64,000 bases of DNA from Streptomyces sp. TSRI0107 (GTDB taxonomy: Bacteria > Actinomycetota > Actinomycetes > Streptomycetales > Streptomycetaceae), in NCBI RefSeq assembly GCF_001905845.1, contig NZ_LIVZ01000002.1, positions 682,001-746,000 on the forward strand. Reading direction: 5' to 3'. Every line of letters begins with the position of its first letter. Positions within the stretch are counted from its first letter, which is position 1. The notes under the pieces were generated by a model. The model worked only from the letters and a program-made list of their open reading frames with translations. It was not told the DNA's origin and did no database searches. Positions 52,263 to 60,589 of the stretch are shown one piece after another. Both the position numbers and the translations under genes were made by a program.

Positions 52263-52889
52263 GTGACCTTCGGATTCGCTCCGTCCACGGCATCCACGTC
52301 GACGTCCGCCGACCTGTCCGCCGCTTCCGCCAACTCCGTGGCCCGCATGCTCGAACCCGCGGAGTGGGCCGCCGCCGGAATCCCCTTGCTGCGCAACCCG
52401 CGTGAGGTGGTCAGCGGGCTGCACGCGCGGCACCGCCCGCAGCCGGCCACCGCGATCGTGGCCGTGCTCGACCCGGACGAACGGCTGCGGGCCAGCGCGT
52501 CGTTCATCCGCCGGCCGGCCCCGGCCGACGGCTGGATGTTCCGCAACGCGCTCCTCGCCCAGCTGCGCCGGGTCATCCCGCACGACCTGCGCCGCCGCAC
52601 CCCCGTGCGCACGGCGGTGCTGCTCTACTGCCGTGACGGCGACGCCCGTTGGACGGAGGAGGACGGCGCCTGGATGTGGGGCCTGCGGGACGCCTGCACC
52701 CTGCACGGGCTGCGCTGCGGGGCGTACATCACCCTGACCCGCGACGGCTGGCAGGTCCTCGGCGAGGGCCGCGGCGGACGCCGCCCGAGCTCGGACTCAC
52801 CCCCCGAGCCCGTCGCCCTCTCCGAAACCCCACCCCCACGCACTGGCGGCGCGACCTCGGACATACTCCGCCGCGCAGCGGCCCGCTGA
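52263..52889 (+). CDS. conserved hypothetical protein
   Basis: This 208-residue protein is not assigned to a family here. Residues 30-165 look globular, with AIVAVLDPDERL, WMFRNALLAQLRRVIP, TAVLLYCRDGDARW and WGLRDACTLHGLRCGAYITLTRDGW. The last 40 residues are Pro/Ser/Arg-rich and probably disordered. There is no signal peptide or membrane segment. GAAGGGAGG lies 3-4 bases before the GTG start, so translation is likely. It is divergent from recQ. The segment GLRCGAYITLTRDGW suggests a nucleotide-processing or domain-of-unknown-function fold, but I cannot name it. Codon use is typical of the surrounding chromosome, with no sign of transfer. Confidence 0.75.
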   Translation: MTFGFAPSTASTSTSADLSAASANSVARMLEPAEWAAAGIPLLRNPREVVSGLHARHRPQPATAIVAVLDPDERLRASASFIRRPAPADGWMFRNALLAQLRRVIPHDLRRRTPVRTAVLLYCRDGDARWTEEDGAWMWGLRDACTLHGLRCGAYITLTRDGWQVLGEGRGGRRPSSDSPPEPVALSETPPPRTGGATSDILRRAAAR

Positions 52890-53372
52890 GAGTCCCCCGC
52901 GGCACGCATTCGACGGCACGACCACACCGCCCCAGCACACCCGGCAACACGGACTGGACCAACCCACCGCCCACCCGGCAACACGCCCAGACCGGCTCAC
53001 GGCTCACGGCAGACCCGGTACACCAACGGCACCAGCCCACCGCACCCGACGACCGACGGAGGAACCGCACCGCCTCACCGGAATCCCGGCGGTACGACCC
53101 CGCCGACCCACCGCATACCCGGCGACACGACCTCACCGACGCGCACCCGGCGCCCGACCCGACATCCTCGCCGGAGCACCGCGCACACCTCGGGCACAGC
53201 GCAGCGCACCGCACCGCGGGACCAAGTCACCGCGACCAGCCGCGGACAGCCGTATGCCCCGGCCGTCCGAGCACGCCGAAGCCGTCGAGCCGTGCGGGTG
53301 CCGCCGTGGCGGCGCCCCGGCGGGCCGGGCGACCCCCGCCCGTGCCGGGACCGGGGACCTGCTCGAACCGGC
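52890..53372. other. 483-bp gene-free stretch
   Basis: The region is C-rich on the plus strand and has irregular CACCCGGCAACAC-like repeats in its first half. Open frames exist on both strands but are Arg/Cys-rich or Pro-rich shadows without ribosome binding sites. It separates two convergent genes, so transcription ends somewhere inside it. I see no clear terminator. Confidence 0.6.
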
Positions 53373-54005
53373 TCAGACGCCCACGCCGAGCACCGCGTTG
53401 ATCTGCTGCGGGTCACCGCAGACGATCAGCAGGGCACCGGCGCGGCTGAGGGCCAGCGGCAGGGCGGCGGCGACCGCGGCGTCGGTGCCGCCGTTGACGG
53501 CGACGACGACCACGGCACGGGTGGCGGCACGCCCGGCGACGGCGGCGTCCGCGTAGAAGACGTCGTCGCGCGCGTCGTGCTGGGCCCAGTAGGCCACTTC
53601 GCCGAAGGACAGCTCGTGGGCGGCCCACGGGTGCGACTCACCGGTGGTGATCACCAGTACGTCGCCGGGGGCGCGACCGGAGTCCAGCAGGAGGTCCACG
53701 GCTTCCTCGGCAGCGTCCAGCGCACCCTCGGCCGAGGCCGGGATCAGCTGGATCTGCGGGGTCGCCGGAGCCGCGGCGGGGGCGGCGGGGCCGGCCGGCC
53801 CGGGCTTGGCCGGAGCCGCGTCACGCGTCGTCCGCTGCACCGGAGGCGCGGGCCGGAGAGGGCCGGGACGACCAGGACGCGGCGGAGCCGCGGGGCGGGG
53901 GCCGGGTACGGGGCGGGGGGTCGGCGCGACGCGGCCGCTGGCCGGAGTGGCGCGGGGACCCTGGGCACTCTCGTGAATCTGAGGCTCCTCGGGGATGAGA
54001 GGCAT
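53373..54005 (-). CDS. conserved hypothetical protein with Pro-rich N-terminus
   Basis: This protein of 210 residues has a Pro/Ala/Arg-rich, probably disordered N-terminal half and an alpha/beta-looking C-terminal half. That half contains DVLVITTGESHPWAAHELSFGE and a run of aliphatic strands ending ALLIVCGDPQQINAVLGVGV. It may be a nucleotide-binding or DNA/RNA-associated factor, but no family can be named. The start is set at ATG 54005 (MPLIPEEPQIHE), which begins a typical soluble N-terminus. The frame remains open for another 50 codons upstream. It lies 68 bp downstream of rnhB on the same strand and may share its transcript. Confidence 0.7.
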   Translation of the reverse strand: MPLIPEEPQIHESAQGPRATPASGRVAPTPRPVPGPRPAAPPRPGRPGPLRPAPPVQRTTRDAAPAKPGPAGPAAPAAAPATPQIQLIPASAEGALDAAEEAVDLLLDSGRAPGDVLVITTGESHPWAAHELSFGEVAYWAQHDARDDVFYADAAVAGRAATRAVVVVAVNGGTDAAVAAALPLALSRAGALLIVCGDPQQINAVLGVGV

Positions 54006-54073
54006 GAGCTGATGTTTATCAAACGTTGGTGCGGCACGCGTCGGTGGGTGGCACATACGTGCGACCGGAACCG

Positions 54074-54775
54074 TCAGAAATCGAAGCCGAGCTGACCCTC
54101 GATCTCCGGAACGCTTCCGTCCGCCCAGCTGCGGGCCTTCTTGAGGTGCCGCCACTGGGGCAGCGCATCAAGATACGCCCACGACATCCGGTGGTACGGA
54201 GTGGGGCCCCGCACCTCCAGTGCGGCCTTGTGCACGGGCGACGGATACCCGGCATTGTCCGCAAAACCGAAGTCTGCATGTTCGACACCCAGTTCGGCCA
54301 TCATTTTGTCGCGCTGAACCTTGGCGATCACCGAGGCCGCCGCCACCGCCACACACGACCGGTCGCCCTTGATCACGGTCCGGACCTTCCAGGGCGCACC
54401 GAGGTAGTCGTGCTTGCCGTCGAGGATCACCGCGTCGGGGCGGACCGGCAGGCCCTCCAGGGCGCGCACCGCCGCGAGCCGCAGCGCCACGGTCATCCCG
54501 TGCTCGTCGATCTCCTCCGGGGAGGCGTGCCCCAGCGCGTAGCACGTCACCCATTTCTGCAGCTCGGCTGCGAGCTGGGTGCGCCGCTTGACGGTGAGCA
54601 GCTTGGAGTCGGTGAGACCTTCGGGGGGCCGGCGCAGTCCGGTGATCGCCGCGCAGACGGTGACGGGGCCGGCCCACGCGCCGCGCCCCACCTCGTCGAC
54701 ACCGGCAATGACCTTCGCTCCGGTCGTGGCGCGAAGGGAGCGCTCGACGGTGTGAGTAGGTGGTTCGTACGGCAT
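54074..54775 (-). CDS. rnhB: ribonuclease HII
   Basis: This 233-residue enzyme removes RNA from RNA-DNA hybrids and single ribonucleotides from DNA. The signature [14 protein letters not shown] near residue 25 supplies the acidic DE pair. The second conserved block is [10 protein letters not shown] with its Asp, and the third is [15 protein letters not shown] followed by the NAGYPSPVH segment. Length is typical. The ATG at 54775 is preceded by an intergenic stretch shared with the TetR gene end. It is a housekeeping gene and marks chromosomal context. Other reading frames over this region are shadows. Confidence 0.96.
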   Translation of the reverse strand: MPYEPPTHTVERSLRATTGAKVIAGVDEVGRGAWAGPVTVCAAITGLRRPPEGLTDSKLLTVKRRTQLAAELQKWVTCYALGHASPEEIDEHGMTVALRLAAVRALEGLPVRPDAVILDGKHDYLGAPWKVRTVIKGDRSCVAVAAASVIAKVQRDKMMAELGVEHADFGFADNAGYPSPVHKAALEVRGPTPYHRMSWAYLDALPQWRHLKKARSWADGSVPEIEGQLGFDF

Positions 54776-54821
54776 GGCGCCCTAAGCGTACGCCGCTCCG
54801 AACCTGCCGCGACACCCCGGT

Positions 54822-55445
54822 TCAGACATCGGTCCGCCGGAGCAGCGGCACCATCAGCTGGTCGGTCATCTCCTCGAGATCACGGTCGCTCCATTCGCAC
54901 CCGCACATCTTCGACCGGTACATCATCATCGCCGGGACGGCGTCGAAGACGTAACCGTTGGCGGCGTCCTCGCGGACCTCTCCACGCTGGATACCACGGA
55001 TGATCACCTCGCGGAGCAGCTTGATCGTCGGCTCCACCACCCCCTCGACGATCACCGCGTGGAAGCGCTCCGCCTGCATGGTGTCGCATTCGTGAATGAC
55101 GGAACGCAGAGCACTCCCCGGCCGCGAGAACATCGCGTCCCGGGCCTGCCGGCAGAGCGCCAGCAGATCCTCGCGCACACTGCCGAGGTCGGGCGCCGCG
55201 TCCAGGCGCGGCAGTCCGGCCTGCAGCGCGTCGGCGACCAGGTCCTCCTTGGACGGCCAGCGGCGGTAGACGGCCGCCTTGCCGGTCTGGGCCCCGGCGG
55301 CGACGCCCTCCATGGTGAGACCGTTCCAGCCGACCGTGCTGAGCTGTTCCAGCGCGGCATCGAGAATCGCGCGTTCGAGCACCGCGCCGCGCCGACGGGG
55401 AGCGGCCGCCTGAGCGGGGGCGGCCGACCAGCGCGAAGTAACCAT
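54822..55445 (-). CDS. TetR-family repressor of divergent MFS efflux gene
   Basis: This 207-residue protein has a TetR helix-turn-helix (LTMEGVAAGAQTGKAAVYRRW, about residues 43-63) and a C-terminal ligand domain of the TetR C11/AcrR-like kind. It is transcribed away from an MFS exporter. The 196-bp region between them contains two perfect 20-bp palindromes that are the obvious operators. The arrangement is the classical drug-inducible repressor/efflux pair. GGAGAC lies about 7 bases before ATG 55445. It probably represses both itself and the exporter until a toxic ligand binds. It lies some 5 kb outside the polyketide cluster, so a link to that product is not required. Confidence 0.93.
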   Translation of the reverse strand: MVTSRWSAAPAQAAAPRRRGAVLERAILDAALEQLSTVGWNGLTMEGVAAGAQTGKAAVYRRWPSKEDLVADALQAGLPRLDAAPDLGSVREDLLALCRQARDAMFSRPGSALRSVIHECDTMQAERFHAVIVEGVVEPTIKLLREVIIRGIQRGEVREDAANGYVFDAVPAMMMYRSKMCGCEWSDRDLEEMTDQLMVPLLRRTDV

Positions 55446-55550
55446 CCGAGCGTCTCCAGCGGACTACAGAAAGGGATGTTTCGGGAATTTCGAGCAATGA
55501 GGACATCGCGCCCGGCGCCAGCCGGGCATATGCCGCAGGAGCGCGACCTA

Positions 55551-55570
55551 AGTGAACGCTTGCGTTCACT
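55551..55570. promoter_or_regulatory. TetR operator 1, AGTGAACGC-TT-GCGTTCACT
   Basis: A perfect inverted repeat of 9-bp arms with two central bases. An identical pair of arms occurs 48 bp downstream at 55599-55618. Their position between a TetR gene and an MFS gene makes an operator the natural reading. Confidence 0.85.
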
Positions 55571-55598
55571 ACCGGGGACTCACTACCGTTGACGCGAC

Positions 55599-55618
55599 AG
55601 TGAACGCGAGCGTTCACT
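55599..55618. promoter_or_regulatory. TetR operator 2, AGTGAACGC-GA-GCGTTCACT
   Basis: Same arms as operator 1 with a different two-base centre. It lies 23 bp before the MFS GTG start, so bound repressor would block exporter transcription. The 48-bp centre distance is about 4.5 helical turns. Confidence 0.85.
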
Positions 55619-55641
55619 AAAGCTCTTGTGGGGGACCCATA

Positions 55642-57189
55642 GTGACGACCTCTCAGTTGATATCCGATCAGAAACCGGGCGCGGCACGCCGCCAGGGACG
55701 TCCCGGCATCGCGCTCACCGTCATCGCGGCCTGCCAACTCATGGTGGTACTCGACGCGACGATTGTGAATATCGCGCTCCCGCACATTCAAAGCGCGCTC
55801 GAGTTCAGCACGACCGACCTCACCTGGGTGGTCAGCGCCTACACCCTGACCTTCGGCGGTCTGCTGCTCCTCGGTGCCCGGGCCGGTGACATCCTGGGCC
55901 GCCGCCGGGTCTTCATGGCCGGCATCCTGCTGTTCACCTTCGCCTCCCTGCTGGGCGGATTCGCCCAGGAGCCCTGGCAGTTGCTGGCGGCGCGTGCCCT
56001 GCAGGGCGTCGGCGGCGCCATCGCGTCGCCGACCTCGCTGGCGCTGATCACCACCACGTTCGCCGAGGGCCCCGAACGCAACCGTGCCTTCGGCGTCTTC
56101 GCCGCGGTGTCCGCGGGCGGTGGCGCCATCGGCCTGCTCGCGGGCGGCATGCTCACCGAGTGGCTGGACTGGCGCTGGGTCCTCTTCGTCAACGTGCCGA
56201 TCGGTGTGCTGATCGCCATACTGACCCCGCTCTACATCAGCGAGTCCGAGCGGCACCCCGGACGGTTCGACATCGCGGGCGCGCTGACCTCGACGTTCGG
56301 CATGGCCTCCCTCGTGTACGGCTTCATCCGCGCGGCGGAGGAAGGCTGGCGGGACGGTCTCACCCTCACGTCGTTCGGTGTCGCCGTGGTCCTGCTGGTC
56401 GCCTTCGTGCTCACCGAGATGCGGGCCAAGGAGCCGATCACCCCGCTGAAGATGTTCACCGACCGCAATCGCGCGGGCACCTACGTGATCATGCTGAGCC
56501 TGGCCGCGGCGATGTTCGGCATGTTCTTCTACATCGTGCTCTTCGTGCAGAACGTGCTGGGGTACAGCCCGATCAAGGCGGGGGTGGCCTTCCTGCCCGT
56601 CACCGTCGCGATCGTGATCGGCGCCGGTCTGTCGCAGCGGTTCCTGCCGGTGCTCGGTCCGAAGCCGTTCATGCTGGCCGGTTCCGCGCTCGTCGTCCTC
56701 GGACTGGCGTGGCTGACCTTCATCAGCCCCGACAGCTCCTACCTCAGCGGGGTGCTCGGCCCGATGCTGGTCTTCGGACTCGGCATGGGCCTGAACTTCG
56801 TGACCGCGACGGTGACCGCGGTCTCCGGAGTCGCCCCGAGCGAGGCGGGTGCCGCGTCCGGTCTGCTCAACGCCACCCAGCAGGTCGGTGGTTCGCTGGG
56901 CCTGTCCATCCTCACCACCGTCTTCGGCACGGCCAGCAAGGAGGAAGCGGAGAAGCAGCTCCCGGGCTTCCTCGCCGAGGGCACTGCGCAGCAGAAGGCG
57001 GAGTTCGCCGAGACCCTTCAGCTGCCCGCGCCCTGGGGGCACGAGGTGCTCGCGCAAGGCATCTCGACGGCGTTCGTCCCGGCCGCCGCGATGGCCGTGC
57101 TCGCCCTGATCACGGCTGGGCTGGTGATCCGAGTCCGCAAGAGCGACCTGGAGGCCCTGGCCGGCACGGCGGGCCCGGTGGTCGGCTGA
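55642..57189 (+). CDS. MFS drug:H+ antiporter, DHA2 (EmrB/QacA) type
   Basis: This 515-residue protein has 14 predicted membrane helices. LDATIVNIALPHI in helix 1, RAGDILGRRRVF in loop 2-3, and the GVGGAIASPTSLALI antiporter motif C-like segment near residue 130 are diagnostic. It is related to the exporter at 22225 but not a recent copy, since identities are scattered. GTG 55642 follows GTGGGGGACC. Expression is probably controlled by the divergent TetR through the two operators at 55551 and 55599. It likely exports hydrophobic drugs. No biosynthetic genes adjoin it, and the genes that follow are housekeeping, so it seems to be a chromosomal resistance locus. Confidence 0.93.
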   Translation: MTTSQLISDQKPGAARRQGRPGIALTVIAACQLMVVLDATIVNIALPHIQSALEFSTTDLTWVVSAYTLTFGGLLLLGARAGDILGRRRVFMAGILLFTFASLLGGFAQEPWQLLAARALQGVGGAIASPTSLALITTTFAEGPERNRAFGVFAAVSAGGGAIGLLAGGMLTEWLDWRWVLFVNVPIGVLIAILTPLYISESERHPGRFDIAGALTSTFGMASLVYGFIRAAEEGWRDGLTLTSFGVAVVLLVAFVLTEMRAKEPITPLKMFTDRNRAGTYVIMLSLAAAMFGMFFYIVLFVQNVLGYSPIKAGVAFLPVTVAIVIGAGLSQRFLPVLGPKPFMLAGSALVVLGLAWLTFISPDSSYLSGVLGPMLVFGLGMGLNFVTATVTAVSGVAPSEAGAASGLLNATQQVGGSLGLSILTTVFGTASKEEAEKQLPGFLAEGTAQQKAEFAETLQLPAPWGHEVLAQGISTAFVPAAAMAVLALITAGLVIRVRKSDLEALAGTAGPVVG

Positions 57190-57528
57190 CCCGAGACCGT
57201 CGCGGGCCGCACTCCACGGCCGGCCGCCGGGCATGACGGGGGTATGCCCAAGGCGAACCGGCCGGCCCGCGAGGAGCCGCGCGGGGCCGGGCCGTGTCCA
57301 GGGCACCGACAGCCCGGACGCCGGTCCGGCCCCGCGCAGGGCAGCCCGGCCCCAGAGCGCCGCGACAAGCAGCGCGAGCAGCACCCACCGCGTTTCCATG
57401 CCACCCCCTGCGACGCCTACGACGTGTCCGCGGACGCGGTCGACGCCCTGCGGTTACCACGACAACGGCGGCCGGTCACGGAGAGTTCCCGACGTGCACG
57501 GAGAGTTTCGAAAAAATCCGGGCTGCGA
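57190..57528. other. 339-bp gene-free stretch between convergent genes
   Basis: No open frame with a credible start and stop fits inside this gap. Frames here run far into neighbouring genes in antisense and are shadows. A hydrophobic start METRWVLLALL on the minus strand at 57399 has a G-rich upstream stretch, but its frame has no stop before entering the MFS gene in antisense. No clear hairpin terminator is seen. Confidence 0.55.
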
Positions 57529-58434
57529 CTAGTCGGCCGTCGGAGCCCAGTCCGGCAGCGCTTCCGTCTGCGCCACCCACTCGGCGGGCGGCGCCCCCGT
57601 CTTGCCGGCGGCGATCACCCCGCCCACGATGGCGCAGGTGGTGTCGACGTCCCCTCCGACCTGCGCGGTCGTCCAGAACGCCTGCTCGTAGTCACCGAGG
57701 GAGCGCGCGGCCGACCAGAGCGCGAAGGGCACGGTGTCGTGGGCCGTCGTACGCCGTCCGCAGCCGAGCACGGCCGCGACCGTGGTCGCGTCGCCGTAGT
57801 CGAGCATGTCGCGGGCGCGGCGCAGGCCGGCTCCGACCGCGCTCTTGGGAACGAGCGCGACGACCCCGTCGAGCAGCGCCTCGGCCGTCGGAGGCCCGGC
57901 GGGATCGGCTGCCAGCGCGGCGGCCGCGGCGACGGCCATGGCGCCGACGACGGCCTCGCGGTGCTGGTGCGTGGGGTAGGCGGAGATCTCCGCCTGGTGG
58001 GTGGCCTGCTCGGGGTCGTCCGCGTACCAGGCGCCCAGAGGCGCGATCCGCATGGCGGCACCGTTGCCCCAGGAGCCCTGTCCGTTGAACAGCGCGGCGG
58101 CCAGCTCACGCCAGTCGCCGCCCTCCCGGACCAGCCGGAGCAGCCGGTTGACGGCGGGGCCGTAGCCGCGGTCGAAGTCGTGGTGGTGAGCGAAGGAGTG
58201 GGCCAGCGCGTCCTGGTCGATGCGCCGGTGGGCGGCGAGGACGGCGACCACGGAGCAGGCCATCTCCGTGTCGTCGGTCCACTGCCACGGGCCGGGCGGG
58301 ACCTCACGTCGTTTGAGGAGCGGATAGTTGGCGGGGACGAAGTACTGGGAGCCCAGCGCGTCTCCCACGGCAAGTCCGCGCAGGCTGGCCAGGGCGCGGT
58401 CCAGGCGCCCGTCGGAAGAGGAGTCAGCGGTCAT
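57529..58434 (-). CDS. ADP-ribosylglycohydrolase family protein
   Basis: This 301-residue protein belongs to the DraG/ARH family, which removes ADP-ribose from arginine or other acceptors using two magnesium ions. The metal-binding motifs are WTDDTEM near residue 52 and GGDVDTTCAIVGG near residue 262. GNGAAMRIAPLG lies near residue 125. GLAVGDALG at the N-terminus is also typical. All metal ligands look intact, so it should be active. The ATG at 58434 lies 12 bp from the stop of the histidine phosphatase gene upstream, so the two are probably co-transcribed. The substrate is unknown. It is an ordinary actinomycete chromosomal gene with no tie to the cluster. Confidence 0.93.
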   Translation of the reverse strand: MTADSSSDGRLDRALASLRGLAVGDALGSQYFVPANYPLLKRREVPPGPWQWTDDTEMACSVVAVLAAHRRIDQDALAHSFAHHHDFDRGYGPAVNRLLRLVREGGDWRELAAALFNGQGSWGNGAAMRIAPLGAWYADDPEQATHQAEISAYPTHQHREAVVGAMAVAAAAALAADPAGPPTAEALLDGVVALVPKSAVGAGLRRARDMLDYGDATTVAAVLGCGRRTTAHDTVPFALWSAARSLGDYEQAFWTTAQVGGDVDTTCAIVGGVIAAGKTGAPPAEWVAQTEALPDWAPTAD

Positions 58435-58446
58435 CGCCCTGCCACT

Positions 58447-59106
58447 CTATCCGGTGATCCCGTACGGTTCCGGATCTCGCCAGCGTTCAAAAGGCCGGTC
58501 CAGTGTGTACTTGCCGTCGTCCCCCAGAACGAGCATGCGCATGTCCGCGTTCCCGGGGTTCGCCAGGCACTCGAACTCGGCGACCGTCCAGTGGAACCAC
58601 CGCATGCAGAACAGCCGCATGGCCAGGCCGTGGGTCACCAGGAGCACGTTCGGCGGATGGTCCGGGGCCTCGAAGCTGCGGTACAGGCTCTCCAGGAAGC
58701 CGCCGACCCGGTCGTACACGTCGGCGCCGCTCTCCCCCTGGGCGAAGCGGTAGAAGAAGTGGCCGTAGGCGTCCCGGTAGGCCTTCTGCAGCCGTACGTC
58801 GTCGCGGTCCTGCCAGTTCCCCCAGTCCTGCTCGCGCAGCCGGGGCTCCTCGCGGACCCGTATCAGGTCGGGGTCCAGATGGAAGGCGCGCAGGGTCTCG
58901 TGCGTGCGCCGGTAGGGCGAGACGTACACGCTGACCCGCTCCCGCCCGAACAGCTCCCGCAGCTTCTTCCCGGTCTCCTCCGCCTGGCGCCAGCCCCGCT
59001 CGGTGAGCGCGAGGGCGTGATCGGGTTCGCGTTCGTACACGGAGTCATCAACATTGCCCGTTGACTCGCCGTGCCGGACAAGGACGATGCGCCGTGGTCG
59101 TGCCAT
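58447..59106 (-). CDS. histidine phosphatase (phosphoglycerate mutase-like) family protein
   Basis: This 219-residue protein has the RHG catalytic motif LVRHGESTGN at its N-terminus, an arginine in SPYRRTHET and the second catalytic histidine in LLVTHGLAMR near residue 155. These are the phosphohistidine and support residues of the branch that contains GpmB-like phosphatases. Substrates vary widely and cannot be told here. It lies directly upstream of the ADP-ribosylglycohydrolase gene on the same strand with 12 bp between them. The start is ATG 59106. Length is normal for the family. It is likely a soluble metabolic phosphatase. Confidence 0.92.
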   Translation of the reverse strand: MARPRRIVLVRHGESTGNVDDSVYEREPDHALALTERGWRQAEETGKKLRELFGRERVSVYVSPYRRTHETLRAFHLDPDLIRVREEPRLREQDWGNWQDRDDVRLQKAYRDAYGHFFYRFAQGESGADVYDRVGGFLESLYRSFEAPDHPPNVLLVTHGLAMRLFCMRWFHWTVAEFECLANPGNADMRMLVLGDDGKYTLDRPFERWRDPEPYGITG

Positions 59107-59214
59107 GCCAAAAACCCTAGTGGGAGTGACGGGCGGACGAGCAGTCGGACGGGTTCCGTACGGCGTAGGTCACACCGTGCACCACACAGGACACACGATG
59201 TGCCCGTCCGGATC

Positions 59215-59820
59215 TCAGACCGTCCAGGTCGGTTCCATGTCCACGATGTCACCCGTGAGCGCGGCGACGTCCGCTTCGGTCTGGGCCCTCAGGGCGAGCC
59301 GTTCCACCCGTTCCGTGCGGTACTTGCCGTGCTCGGCCGCCGACCGCCACATGGAGAGGACCATGAACTCGTTCCCGGGCGCCTCGGCGAACAGGCCGCG
59401 GATCATGCCCGGCGAACCGGCCATCGCGGGGTTCCACACCTTCTCCTGCATGAGGGTGAAGTTCTCCACGCGGTCCTCGTGGACCCGGCACAGGGCGACC
59501 CGGAGGAGATCGGCGTCGGTGAAGCGCGGTTCGAAGCCGGTCTTCACGTCGAAGCGGTGGTCGAACAGTCTGGCCTGGGCGTCCTTGAAGGTGCCCGACT
59601 GCGCCGCCGCGAGCCGGTCGTGGGAGCGGGCCATGAAGGAGTCGTAGAAGGCCCGGCTTTCCCAGAAGGCGAAGACATGGGCCACCGAGGGCCGGCTGCG
59701 GCTCCAGCCCCCGCCCTGCCCCCGGAAACCCGGCTCACCCAGCAGCCCCGCCCACTTTCGCTGCCCCCGCTCGAAACCCCGGCGGTCCACCACGGTGCAG
59801 CGAATCCACTTGACCAGCAC
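59215..59820 (-). CDS. DUF4937-type YdbC-like domain protein
   Basis: This protein of 201 residues begins VLVKWIRCTVVDR at GTG 59820. It shows two ferredoxin-like, ABM-type halves: KWAGLLGEPGF...VFAFWESRAFYDSFM and EKVWNPAMAGSPGMIRGLFAE...MVLSMWRSAAEHGKY. Such dimeric alpha/beta-barrel folds occur in monooxygenases and stress proteins, and proteins of this kind are listed as DUF4937. A longer frame runs to 59997, but its first 59 codons are Arg-rich and overlap the region upstream of the terD-like gene, so the short form is preferred. The function is unknown. It is divergent from the TerD-like gene. Confidence 0.75.
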   Translation of the reverse strand: MLVKWIRCTVVDRRGFERGQRKWAGLLGEPGFRGQGGGWSRSRPSVAHVFAFWESRAFYDSFMARSHDRLAAAQSGTFKDAQARLFDHRFDVKTGFEPRFTDADLLRVALCRVHEDRVENFTLMQEKVWNPAMAGSPGMIRGLFAEAPGNEFMVLSMWRSAAEHGKYRTERVERLALRAQTEADVAALTGDIVDMEPTWTV

Positions 59821-59968
59821 CGCGCCATGGTAAGGCCACGGAGCGTGGTGACGGTCGGCCTCCGCTGGACCGGACGCGCACCGGCGCCCGGTCTCGCGTG
59901 GCAGGATGGACAACCGGCTTTGACGGACCGGCAGTTCGGCCTGCGCGCACACGGGGAAGGGGACGTTC

Positions 59969-60502
59969 GTGAACGGCGTCAGCAAGGGAATCCGCAAGGT
60001 CGAGATCGCACTGAAGTGGGACCCGAGTCCGGCGGGTCAGCCACCCACCGATCTCGACATAGTGGCCGGCACCTACCTGGCGGACGACCCGCACGGTGAA
60101 CCCGCGTACCTGGTGCACTTCGACAGCCGCTCCCCCGACGGCACCATCTACCTCAACCGGGACAGCAAGGACGGCAAGGGCTTCGGCTGGGACGAGGTCC
60201 TGACCGTGGAGCTCGACCGGCTCGACGCCCGCTACGCGCGCGTGGTCGTCGGTGTCGTCATCCAGCAGCGGCCCGCGCGGCGCACCTTCGTCAGCGTGGT
60301 CAACCCGTCGCTGCGCATCCGTGAGGGCTACACCGATCTCGCCCAGGACGACTTCGGCGGCGTTCTCGGGGCCACGGCGGCGACGGTCGCGGAGTTCCGG
60401 CGTGACGAGTCGGGCGTGTGGGAGTTCCACCCCGGGGTGACCGGTTTCGAGGACGACCCCGCGAACTTCACGCGGACCATGGGCGCCGCTCACCGCCCCT
60501 GA
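59969..60502 (+). CDS. TerD-family stress protein
   Basis: This 177-residue protein belongs to the TerD/TerE family linked to tellurium and general stress resistance. Motifs include KWDPSPAGQPPTDLDIVAG at residues 17-35, HFDSRSPDGTIYLNRDSKDG and QDDFGGVLGATAATVAEFRR. Acidic residues in these segments bind calcium in characterised members. The GTG start at 59969 has GGGGAAGGGG upstream. It converges on nrdJ, and a 13-bp stem terminator lies between them. It stands alone without other ter genes nearby, as is common in Streptomyces, where many TerD paralogues are scattered over the chromosome. Confidence 0.93.
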   Translation: MNGVSKGIRKVEIALKWDPSPAGQPPTDLDIVAGTYLADDPHGEPAYLVHFDSRSPDGTIYLNRDSKDGKGFGWDEVLTVELDRLDARYARVVVGVVIQQRPARRTFVSVVNPSLRIREGYTDLAQDDFGGVLGATAATVAEFRRDESGVWEFHPGVTGFEDDPANFTRTMGAAHRP

Positions 60503-60529
60503 CCTCCGCTTCCGCTTCACATACGCGAA

Positions 60530-60559
60530 GAGGGGCGCCGGATCTCTCCGGCGCCCCTC
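60530..60559. terminator. bidirectional hairpin terminator between terD-like gene and nrdJ
   Basis: A perfect 13-bp stem GAGGGGCGCCGGA / TCCGGCGCCCCTC with a TCTC loop lies 27 bp after the terD-like stop and 30 bp from the nrdJ end. Position between convergent genes and stem strength support termination in both directions, though no T-run follows on either side. Confidence 0.85.
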
Positions 60560-60589
60560 ACTCACATCTCAGCGGTCACATCCCAGCGG

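Noticed and set aside
52729..53214. Cys/Arg-rich frame on the minus strand in the gene-free stretch
   Set aside because: Overlaps the end of the gene at 52263 in antisense, with no ribosome binding site and composition typical of shadow frames.
57190..57399. Small membrane peptide METRWVLLALL on the minus strand
   Set aside because: The frame has no stop in the gap and continues antisense through the MFS gene, and the G-rich upstream stretch alone is weak support.
57244..59064. 606-codon open frame on the plus strand
   Set aside because: It runs antisense through two clear genes (ADP-ribosylglycohydrolase and histidine phosphatase) and shows no domain.
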